Shown here: piece by piece, positions 51,017 through 57,527 of the stretch
Numbering within the stretch: position 1 is the first letter of the stretch
Layout: each line of letters starts with the position of its first letter
Source of the DNA: CAVREM01 sp963728825
Lineage (GTDB): Bacteria > Acidobacteriota > Vicinamibacteria > Vicinamibacterales > CAVVIG01
Direction: 5' to 3'
Assembly (NCBI GenBank): GCA_963728825.1
Contig: CAVSLA010000002.1
Coordinates: forward strand, 124,001-188,000
Length of the DNA stretch: 64,000 nt
Notes under the pieces: model-generated
Seen by the model: the letters and a program-made list of their open reading frames with translations, nothing else
Told to the model about the DNA's origin: nothing
Database searches by the model: none
Program-made: the position numbers and the translations under genes

Positions 51017-52708
51017 ATGAATAGTTTGGATAGACCCCCGGCGCCGGTTAAGAGAATTTGCCGCTTCGCCTTGGCATCCCTGCTGGTGGGCGCGTCGGCC
51101 TTTCAGCTGAGCGCTCAGCAGGGCGGTATCACGTATGAGCGGCTGCTGAAGGCGGCGTCGGAGCCGCACAACTGGCTGATGTACGGCGGGACCTTCGCCA
51201 GCCAGCGGTACAGCCCCCTCACGCAGATCACGCCGGCCAACGTCGCCAACCTCGAGTCGAAGTGGGTCGTGCAGAACCAGGTGTTCGGCGCCTGGCAGTC
51301 GAACCCGCTGATCGTCGACGGCATCATGTACGTCACCCAGCGGCCCAACGACGTCATGGCGATCGACGCCAAAACCGGCAAGATGTTCTGGCTGTACCGC
51401 TGGACGCCGTCGCCCGACGCACGGGTCTGCTGCGGATCGAACAACCGCGGTGTCGCCATCCTCGGCGACACGCTGTACCTCGGGACGCTCGACGCGCGGC
51501 TCATCGCGCTCGACGCGAAGAGCGGACGGCCGCTGTGGAACATCGAGGTCGGCGACGTGAAGCTCGCCTACTCGATCACGATGATGCCGCTCATCGTCAA
51601 GGACAAGGTCATCGTCGGTGTTGGCGGCGGCGAGTTCGGCATTCGAGGATACGTGGTGGCGTACGACGCCAAGACCGGCAAAGAAGCCTGGAAGTTCTAC
51701 ACCATTCCCGGTCCAGGCGAACCCGGGTTCGACACCTGGCCCGGCGAGTCGTGGAAGTCGGGCGCCGGCTCAGTGTGGGTTACCGGGTCCTACGATCCTG
51801 ACTTGAACCTGACCTACTGGGGTATCGGCAACCCGGGTCCCGACTGGAATCCGGATCAGCGGCGCGGCGATAACCTCTACACCGATTCGGTGGTCGCGCT
51901 CGACGCCGATACCGGCCGCTTGCGGTGGCACTTCCAGTTCACGCCGAACGACGCCTACGACTACGACTCGGTTCAGGTGCCAGTGCTCGCTGACATGGAG
52001 TGGCAAGGGAAGCCGCGCAAGGTCATGATGTGGGCGAATCGCAACGGCTACTTCTACGTGCTCGATCGCGCCACCGGCGAGTTCCTGCTCGGTCGGCCCT
52101 TCGTCAAAGTGAATTGGGCCAGCGGACTCGATGCGAAGGGGCGGCCGGTGCAGACGCCGCAGCCGTTCGGCATGCCAACCTGGCCGGGCAATCAGGGCGC
52201 GACCAACTGGTATCCGCCCGCGTTCAGCCCGCGCACCAACCTGTTCTATGTCTCGGCGTGGGAGAACTACGCGACGATCTACCGCAAGGAAGAAGCGGTC
52301 TACCAGCCGGGTCGTAATTTCTCGGGCGGGGGGTTCACGGTGCTGTCGCCGACACCCGGCGCGCCGACCGTCGGGATCGGCCGTCGCAGTCCGATCAACA
52401 ACTGGACGAACGAAGTGGGCAGCGGTGCCACGATCGCGATCGATCCGAAGACCGGTCAGGAGAAGTGGAAGTTCACGCAGTTCGACGTCAACGACTCCGG
52501 GATTCTGACGACCGCCTCAGATCTCCTCTTCACCGGTGGCCGGGAGGGCTACTTCTACGCGCTCGACGCGCGCGATGGCAAGCTCCTGTGGAAGGCCAAT
52601 CTCGGTGGCCAGATCGTGATGGCGCCAGTCACCTACATGGTGGATGGTCAGCAGTACGTCTCGGTCATCTCGGGACACACGCTGGTGACGTTCGCGCTGC
52701 GCCCGTGA
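51017..52708 (+). CDS. Secreted PQQ alcohol dehydrogenase-type quinoprotein with vicinal Cys pair
   Basis: A 563-residue propeller of the methanol/ethanol dehydrogenase class. It has the signature GGTFASQRYSPLTQITPANV and an adjacent Cys138-Cys139 (DARVCCGSNNRGVAI), the disulfide ring characteristic of PQQ alcohol dehydrogenases. It also has GDNLYTDSVVALDADTGRLR and the catalytic-Asp region NDAYDYDSVQVPVL. The start is ATG 51017, 2 nt after the cytochrome c stop; the frame continues upstream but only overprints that gene. It has no heme domain of its own, so the upstream di-heme cytochrome is the obvious acceptor. The substrate is probably an alcohol, not determined. Confidence 0.93.
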   Translation: MNSLDRPPAPVKRICRFALASLLVGASAFQLSAQQGGITYERLLKAASEPHNWLMYGGTFASQRYSPLTQITPANVANLESKWVVQNQVFGAWQSNPLIVDGIMYVTQRPNDVMAIDAKTGKMFWLYRWTPSPDARVCCGSNNRGVAILGDTLYLGTLDARLIALDAKSGRPLWNIEVGDVKLAYSITMMPLIVKDKVIVGVGGGEFGIRGYVVAYDAKTGKEAWKFYTIPGPGEPGFDTWPGESWKSGAGSVWVTGSYDPDLNLTYWGIGNPGPDWNPDQRRGDNLYTDSVVALDADTGRLRWHFQFTPNDAYDYDSVQVPVLADMEWQGKPRKVMMWANRNGYFYVLDRATGEFLLGRPFVKVNWASGLDAKGRPVQTPQPFGMPTWPGNQGATNWYPPAFSPRTNLFYVSAWENYATIYRKEEAVYQPGRNFSGGGFTVLSPTPGAPTVGIGRRSPINNWTNEVGSGATIAIDPKTGQEKWKFTQFDVNDSGILTTASDLLFTGGREGYFYALDARDGKLLWKANLGGQIVMAPVTYMVDGQQYVSVISGHTLVTFALRP

Positions 52709-52710
52709 AC

Positions 52711-52803
52711 AATGCAGATTGCAAAGGGCAAATTGCAGAAGTGATTAAGTGAAAACACATCTGCAATTTGCAATTTGCAATTTGCAATCTGCAATCTGCA
52801 ATG
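52711..52803. repeat. Heptamer array with inverted arms (TTTGCAA / TTGCAGA)
   Basis: The left arm ATTGCAA-AGGGCAA-ATTGCAG lies 3 nt after the quinoprotein stop (about 52711-52740). The right arm is five to six 7-bp units (TTTGCAA x3, TCTGCAA x2) at about 52761-52803. The arms are complementary. Convergent genes flank it. Confidence 0.88.
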
Positions 52804-52811
52804 AATATTTA

Positions 52812-53141
52812 CTATTCCACCACCACCGCCGTGCCGCTGATGCTGACCATCAGCATCGTGCCTTTGCCGACCGTCTCGTAGTCGATATCGACACCCACGA
52901 CGGCGTTGGCCCCCAGCTCGATCGCCGCCTGACGGATCTCCGTCATGGCGATCGTGCGGGCGCGTCGCAGTTCCTGCTCGTAGGCCCCGGATCGCCCGCC
53001 GACAATGTCGCGAATCCCGGCGAACAGATCCTTGATGATGTTCGCTCCCAGGATGGCTTCGCCCGTCACGAGACCGGCGTAGCGGACGATGCGACGCCCT
53101 TCCAGCCCGGGCGTCGTGGTGATGACCAGCGAATCGTTCAC
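52812..53141 (-). CDS. UPF0145/YbjQ-family protein
   Basis: A 109-residue soluble protein with the YbjQ signature: LVITTTPGLEGRRIVRYAGL, GEAILGANIIKDLFAGIRDI, RSGAYEQELRRARTIAMTEI and LGANAVVGVDIDYETVGKGT. The fold is known as a putative heavy-metal-binding pentamer; function is unclear. GTG 53141 is preceded by AAAGGAGAATTCT, a good Shine-Dalgarno, and gives the normal family length. It faces the quinoprotein gene across the repeat. Confidence 0.92.
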   Translation of the reverse strand: MNDSLVITTTPGLEGRRIVRYAGLVTGEAILGANIIKDLFAGIRDIVGGRSGAYEQELRRARTIAMTEIRQAAIELGANAVVGVDIDYETVGKGTMLMVSISGTAVVVE

Positions 53142-53214
53142 AGAATTCTCCTTTGAACAGAGGAAGATCGCGTGCAGGCGTTCACGCTCAACGAATGTCT
53201 GGCAAAAAATGCGC

Positions 53215-53829
53215 TCAAGCCTGTCGCCATGCCGCCGGGATTTTCGAGGGGAGCATCGCACCGGTGCGCCGCTGATAGTGCTGATAACTGCCGCCGAATC
53301 GTTTCGCGAGCTCGTGTTCCTCGCGCGGGATGACGACCAGTCGGATCAGGACCAGCGCAACGATTGCCAACAGCACGATGAACCAGCTGGCGGCAATCAG
53401 GCCCAGCGCGAGGAAGAGGGTGATTCCGGTCGTGTAGAGCGGGTGCCGGACCCAATGGTAAGGGCCGTGCGTCACCAGCTCATGGCTCGCCTTCGTCAGG
53501 ACGGTCTCACTGACGTTTCTTCCCAAAGCGGACAAGACAACATGGACCGTGGGAACGACCGCGACGCCCAGCGCGACCCCGAGCCAGCGAAGCCACCCAG
53601 GGGCATCGAACGATCCCCAGGCCATCCACACCGGGTTGAGGATATAGGCCAGCACGCCGCCGAACAACGGCAGTGCTACCAGGAGGCGTCCGGCGATCAT
53701 CGGGAGGGTTTCCCGCGAACGCGGAATCGTTTCGCCGCCACGCCGGGCCCGGTGGCGATGGAAGCCGGAAACCGCGACCGCGCAGACGAGGACCGCGAAC
53801 GCCGACCAGCGGAACATGTCGGAGGCCAC
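53215..53829 (-). CDS. Isoprenylcysteine/PEMT-type membrane methyltransferase-like protein
   Basis: A 204-residue protein with about five hydrophobic segments. The conserved ICMT/PEMT motif is THGPYHWVRHPLYTTGIT and the later RLVVIPREEHELAKRFGGSY, which bind SAM at the membrane face. Family enzymes methylate isoprenylated Cys or phospholipids; bacterial substrates vary. ATG 53829 or 53817. It is single, divergent from the small membrane protein at 53850. Confidence 0.85.
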   Translation of the reverse strand: MASDMFRWSAFAVLVCAVAVSGFHRHRARRGGETIPRSRETLPMIAGRLLVALPLFGGVLAYILNPVWMAWGSFDAPGWLRWLGVALGVAVVPTVHVVLSALGRNVSETVLTKASHELVTHGPYHWVRHPLYTTGITLFLALGLIAASWFIVLLAIVALVLIRLVVIPREEHELAKRFGGSYQHYQRRTGAMLPSKIPAAWRQA

Positions 53830-53836
53830 GTAATCT

Positions 53837-53842
53837 TATAAT
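53837..53842 (+). promoter_or_regulatory. -10 box (TATAAT) 7 nt before a GTG start
   Basis: TATAAT at 53837-53842 would start transcription at about 53849-53850, on the GTG of the small membrane protein. No Shine-Dalgarno lies in between, so a leaderless message is likely. No clear -35 box is seen. Confidence 0.5.
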
Positions 53843-53849
53843 CCACCTC

Positions 53850-54191
53850 GTGCTGGCCAGGTTCGGCCCGTTCGGACTTTCTTTCGCCGTCACCTGTCTC
53901 TTTTTCATCGACGTCTGCGACTGGATATTCGACTGCGGATGCCGCTCCCTCTGGGCGGGAGCTGATGCGCTGTGCAACGTGCACCTCGCCGGCGTTCATC
54001 ATTGCCCGATTTGCAGCAGGGGCATCGCCGGCTACATCGGCGTCATGGTGGCCGTTACGGCTCCACAACTCGCGGCTTCGGTCTGGCTTCCGTTCGATAA
54101 GGTAACCCGCATCGTTCTCTGTCTGCTGATGTTTCCAGCTGGCATGCTTGCCGTCAGCGGGTTACTCGGCTTCTATGACGGCTACTGGTAA
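53850..54191 (+). CDS. Small Cys-rich membrane protein, unknown
   Basis: A 113-residue protein with three hydrophobic helices (about 8-25, 60-80, 88-108). Between helices 1 and 2 is a Cys/His-rich stretch: CDWIFDCGCRSLWAGADALC then VHHCPICSRG, with about seven Cys and two His. This could bind a metal such as zinc or an iron-sulfur cluster, but it matches no family I know. The start is GTG 53850, likely leaderless. Confidence 0.65.
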   Translation: MLARFGPFGLSFAVTCLFFIDVCDWIFDCGCRSLWAGADALCNVHLAGVHHCPICSRGIAGYIGVMVAVTAPQLAASVWLPFDKVTRIVLCLLMFPAGMLAVSGLLGFYDGYW

Positions 54192-54199
54192 CGCTGTCT

Positions 54200-54219
54200 G
54201 CCGGCCGTGAACGGCCGGC
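54200..54219. terminator. Hairpin GCCGGCCGT/ACGGCCGGC between convergent genes
   Basis: A 9-bp perfect stem with a 2-nt loop lies 8 bp after the stop of the small membrane protein and before the stop of the convergent gene. It is well placed as a bidirectional terminator, though it lacks a T-run. Confidence 0.5.
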
Positions 54220-54228
54220 CTGCCATCG

Positions 54229-54699
54229 CTACACGGTATCGAACACCACCTTCTCGGGGTTCGTGCCGCTCAGCCGAGCGAAGTACGGTTGGACCGACAC
54301 CCCTTCGAAGCGCGCCCGCAGCCAGGAGGCGGCGCGGCGGATATCGGCGACCTGCTTCGCGCGCATCGCTTCGGCGGTCGCGGCGCCCATCCGCTCACGA
54401 TACCAGGCGCAATCCTGGTGGGCGATGACCACGATCCGGCGCGTGCCGTGCGCTTCGACCAGCGCCTCGAGCCGGCGCCGGAAGAAGTTGAAATCCTTCG
54501 GAACGTCATCCGCCAGCGTCATCGGTTCGATGCCGCCCGGTACCGCCATGAAGTCGGTGCACGGTCCCGCCTTGAGGTGTGCCCTGGCAAATTCCTGAAA
54601 GTGCCGATACCACCGGCCGTCGACGCAGGTGACGACGACGGTCTGCGGTCGTTCGGCATCCCAGGGCAGCTCCGCGACGTAGACCGGCTCGATCGGCAT
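54229..54699 (-). CDS. Divergent beta-carbonic-anhydrase-like protein
   Basis: A 156-residue protein without a signal peptide. Its motifs match beta-carbonic anhydrase in reduced form: VVTCVDGRW (Cys25, Asp27, Arg29) and VIAHQDCAWY (His94, Cys97), that is C-x-D-x-R and H-x-x-C zinc ligands. Spacing and fold (Rossmann-like VVVTCVD ... RRIVVIAHQDC) also agree. The protein is shorter than classical beta-CAs (about 200) and carries extra aromatic residues. Whether it hydrates CO2 is untested. ATG 54699; upstream reading is a shadow of the divergent gene. Confidence 0.8.
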   Translation of the reverse strand: MPIEPVYVAELPWDAERPQTVVVTCVDGRWYRHFQEFARAHLKAGPCTDFMAVPGGIEPMTLADDVPKDFNFFRRRLEALVEAHGTRRIVVIAHQDCAWYRERMGAATAEAMRAKQVADIRRAASWLRARFEGVSVQPYFARLSGTNPEKVVFDTV

Positions 54700-54782
54700 G
54701 CCTGATTCTATTCGTACCCCGACGGGCTTCGCCCTTAGGGCTCCCCGACACGCGAAGGTCAACTGGTTCTTGAGAGACCTTC

Positions 54783-54788
54783 TATAAT
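54783..54788 (+). promoter_or_regulatory. -10 box (TATAAT) before the metallo-beta-lactamase-fold gene
   Basis: TATAAT at 54783-54788 lies 22 nt before ATG 54811, with an AGGAGGG Shine-Dalgarno between. The TTGAGA at 54770 is too close to be its -35 box. Confidence 0.5.
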
Positions 54789-54810
54789 CGCCACGGTCAA
54801 GGAGGGTGTG

Positions 54811-56412
54811 ATGCGACGACCGGTGGCGCTGACGATCGTGGTGCTGGCTGGGACGCTGGTGTCGGCGCAGCGTTTTCCGCCGGGGTTCGTCGATCCCGAG
54901 CCGGTCCTGAAGGCGGCCGCGGCGGCGATCGGCGCCGACCAGGCCTCGTGTATCACGATGACTGGCAGCGGCTACGCGGGAATCGTGGGGCAGCAGCGCC
55001 TGGCGGAGAAGAACGTCGACTGGCCGCGCGGCGAGCCGCTCGCCAACTACACGCGCACCATGAACTGGAATGCGCGGACGATGATCGAGAGCTTCGATCG
55101 CAAGCCCGGCGTGAACCCGGCCTCGTGGAAGTGGGGTCTCGGCTGGACCGGTGGGACGCCCGTGCAGCAGCACTCCAGGCAGACGTTTGCCGTCAACGAC
55201 CAGCACGCCTGGAGCATTGACGGCACCAATCCGCCGGTGGCTGCGTCCCCGCTCGATGTCGAGCGTGCCCAGCTCGAGCTCTGGTTGAACCCGCACGGCT
55301 TCCTGAAAGCCGCGCGCCTGCCCGGCGCCAATCCGGTTGCCGTCTGGCGCTGGGAACTCGGCGAAATGGGCCGGGATGGCCCGACGACGATTCCCGAGCG
55401 GATGACCGTCGTGTCGATTCAGATGCTCGGGAAGTACCGGGTGGACGCGACGATCAACAAAGAGAACCTGCTGCAACGCATCCACACCTGGGTGCCCGAC
55501 CCGGTGCTCGGCGATACCAACTACGAGCACGAGTTCACGAACGCCAGCTACGTGGACGCCGGACGCGGTGTGAGGTTTCCGACGTCGTGGCATCACCACG
55601 AGGGCTGGGACGACAATTACAACACGCAGACCGTCACCGCCGGTCACAACGGCTTCGGCGGCTCGTTCAAACAGGTCACGGCGATCGGCTGCGACGCGCC
55701 GCTGCCGGTGCCGGACGCGGTGCGGGCCGTTCCGCCGCCGGAGCGAGTGGTGACGCAGAAAGTCGCGGACGGCGTCTACCTGCTTGGCGGCGGTTCACAC
55801 AACAGCGTCGCCGTCGAGTTTCAGGATCACATTGCCGTCGTGGAGGCGCCGCTGAGCGAGGCGCGCAGCCTGGCCGTGATCGAGGAGATTGTGCGGCTGA
55901 TACCGAACAAGCCGATCCGCTTCCTGGTCAACACCCACCAGCACTTCGATCACATCGGCGGCTTGCGCACGTATCTGCACGTCGGCGCGACCATCATCAC
56001 GCATGTCAAGAACTACGACTTCTACAACCGCGACGTCCTCAACTACACGCCGCGGACCATCCTGCCGGACATGGTGTCGCTGTGGCCGCCGACCGAGCTC
56101 ACCGAGGGCTACAACATCGAGACGATCCGCGAGAACTACGCGCTCACCGATGCGCGGCGGACGATGAAGATTTTCTATGTGCAGCCGCTGCAGCACGCCG
56201 AAGGCATGCTGATCGCCTACTTGCCGGCGGAGAGAATCCTGATCGAAGCCGATCTCTTCGACACCCATCCGGGACGCCCGGCGGTGCCGTCAGCGGCCGC
56301 CGTTCGCAGCCTGGTCAACCAGGTCAAAGCACTGAATATCGCCGTGGATCAGGTGATTCCGATTCACGGCACCGTCGCGCCGTGGCGCGATGTGCTCGCG
56401 GCTGTGAAGTAG
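54811..56412 (+). CDS. Secreted metallo-beta-lactamase-fold hydrolase
   Basis: A 533-residue protein with a signal peptide (VALTIVVLAGTLVSAQ). Residues 30-320 form an unassigned domain. The C-terminal part is an MBL fold with the zinc motif THQHFDHIGG (HxHxDH), a later His in QPLQHAEGMLI, Asp in ILIEADLFDTHPG, and His in VIPIHGTVAPW. These are the standard di-zinc ligands. It is longer than class B beta-lactamases, and the N-terminal domain suggests a lyase/esterase-type MBL protein; I do not assign the substrate. ATG 54811 with a perfect AGGAGGG upstream. Confidence 0.9.
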   Translation: MRRPVALTIVVLAGTLVSAQRFPPGFVDPEPVLKAAAAAIGADQASCITMTGSGYAGIVGQQRLAEKNVDWPRGEPLANYTRTMNWNARTMIESFDRKPGVNPASWKWGLGWTGGTPVQQHSRQTFAVNDQHAWSIDGTNPPVAASPLDVERAQLELWLNPHGFLKAARLPGANPVAVWRWELGEMGRDGPTTIPERMTVVSIQMLGKYRVDATINKENLLQRIHTWVPDPVLGDTNYEHEFTNASYVDAGRGVRFPTSWHHHEGWDDNYNTQTVTAGHNGFGGSFKQVTAIGCDAPLPVPDAVRAVPPPERVVTQKVADGVYLLGGGSHNSVAVEFQDHIAVVEAPLSEARSLAVIEEIVRLIPNKPIRFLVNTHQHFDHIGGLRTYLHVGATIITHVKNYDFYNRDVLNYTPRTILPDMVSLWPPTELTEGYNIETIRENYALTDARRTMKIFYVQPLQHAEGMLIAYLPAERILIEADLFDTHPGRPAVPSAAAVRSLVNQVKALNIAVDQVIPIHGTVAPWRDVLAAVK

Positions 56413-56419
56413 GGACGCC

Positions 56420-56671
56420 TCAGGCGGAAAGCCGCGGCGGCGCGCCGAACATCTCGACGTCGACCGGCGGCGTGCCCCGCCGGACGTAGGCGCCGTCGCG
56501 CGTCCGGACGAGAAAGCCACCGGCAATCAGGAAGTCGAGCGCCTGCTGGCACGCCTCGGCGCGCAGCGCCCACAACCGCGCAGCCTGCCGGAGCGTCAGC
56601 TTCAGCTCCGGCATCTCGACGTATTCCATCTGAATCAGATTCAGCGCTCGTTGAAAGTCGATCGAGGTCAT
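56420..56671 (-). CDS. Small winged-helix-like protein (copy 1)
   Basis: An 83-residue cytoplasmic protein. The order helix-helix-helix-wing is suggested by FQRALNLIQMEYVEMPELKL, LTLRQAARLWAL, CQQALDFLIAGGFLVRTRDG and AYVRRGTPPV. It belongs to a family frequent in Acidobacteria with no known function. ATG 56671 has GGAG upstream. The related copy 2 lies at 56885-57147. Confidence 0.7.
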   Translation of the reverse strand: MTSIDFQRALNLIQMEYVEMPELKLTLRQAARLWALRAEACQQALDFLIAGGFLVRTRDGAYVRRGTPPVDVEMFGAPPRLSA

Positions 56672-56884
56672 GGGCTCCACGCAGGCGTAGGGTGAGTAAG
56701 AGGGTTTGCCGTCCGCGATGGATAGAGCAATCCTCCTGCCGGATGAGCTGCCGCGGTCGGCGCTCCGCCGTTCAACGAGTTACAGGCTGATTCGGCGACG
56801 AAGGGTCAACGCGGGCCGGCAGGCGCGCGTTCTGAAACAGCACAGCCGCTATCGGATTTCGCGGCCCTGCGCGAAGGTTCGACG

Positions 56885-57147
56885 TCAGGCAGCGGTCGGG
56901 CCGGTCGCCCAGGTCAGGCCGTCGACGACCTGGACATGGACTGGCGGGCCGCCCCCTCGAAGGTAGCGGCCGTCCTTGGTCCGGATCAGGAAGCCTGTCG
57001 CGGCGAGCGTCTCGAGGGCGGCCTGGCAGACATCCGCCGGCAGCGTCCACAGGCGGCGTCCCTGCTGCAGCGTCAGCATCAGGCCGGGCATTTCGACGTA
57101 GTCCATCTGAATGATGGCGAGTGCTGTTCCCAGGTCGATGCGGTCAT
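56885..57147 (-). CDS. Small winged-helix-like protein (copy 2), start region frameshifted
   Basis: A paralogue of copy 1: both read LxxIQMxYVEMPxLxLTLxQ, then a RLWxL helix and GFLxRTxDGxYxR. ATG 57147 has a perfect GGGAGG at the right distance, but its frame (ATG ACC GC ATC GAC) needs one more base to read like copy 1 (ATG ACC TCG ATC GAC). In the actual frame the protein must begin at an upstream GTG (57166), which gives an atypical MTCGRHHDRIDLG start. Either a one-base deletion or a sequencing error. About 200 bp between the two copies has no gene I can support. Confidence 0.6.
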
Positions 57148-57252
57148 GGTGCCTCCCGCACGTCACGCCCGCGTCTCAACTCGAAGGCGCGCATGTAAAA
57201 TCTGCCCCGGCGGCCCTTTTGAGCTATCGGAGAATACGGAGGTCGCAGACTA

Positions 57253-57520
57253 ACACGGAGACACGACGCACACGGAGATCACGCGGAGAAGACTGAGCGT
57301 GCGACCGCCCCGCGTAGCGGGGCGCGATGACGACCAGGGCCGGTGAAAATATGAGCCCTGAATCACCTGGCTCATATTTTCGCCGGCTCTGGTCGTCATC
57401 GCACGCGGCCGGCGTTGCCGGCCGCTGGTCGCACGCCCCAGCGTGATCGCTCCGTGCGTCCTCCGTCGCTCCGCGGCTCCGTGTTGGTCTGTGATCTCCG
57501 TACTCTCCGTTGCCTCCAAC
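57253..57520. repeat. Composite inverted-repeat element A downstream of the ADOP gene
   Basis: This gene-free stretch (57167-57527) is filled by a nested element. The outer arms are made of CACGGAGA-type words (57253-57288) and CTCCGTG-type words (57451-57520). Inside them GCGTGCGACC (57297-57306) pairs with GGTCGCACGC (57427-57436). Within these is a 34-bp inverted repeat with two mismatches (57324-57357 / 57369-57402, ending GAAAATATGAGCC / GGCTCATATTTTC). There are also small hairpins GCCCCGC/GCGGGGC and GGCCGGC/GCCGGCC. A 43-bp segment (57394-57436) is identical to 60140-60182. No ORF of interest. Confidence 0.8.
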
Positions 57521-57527
57521 CCAACGA

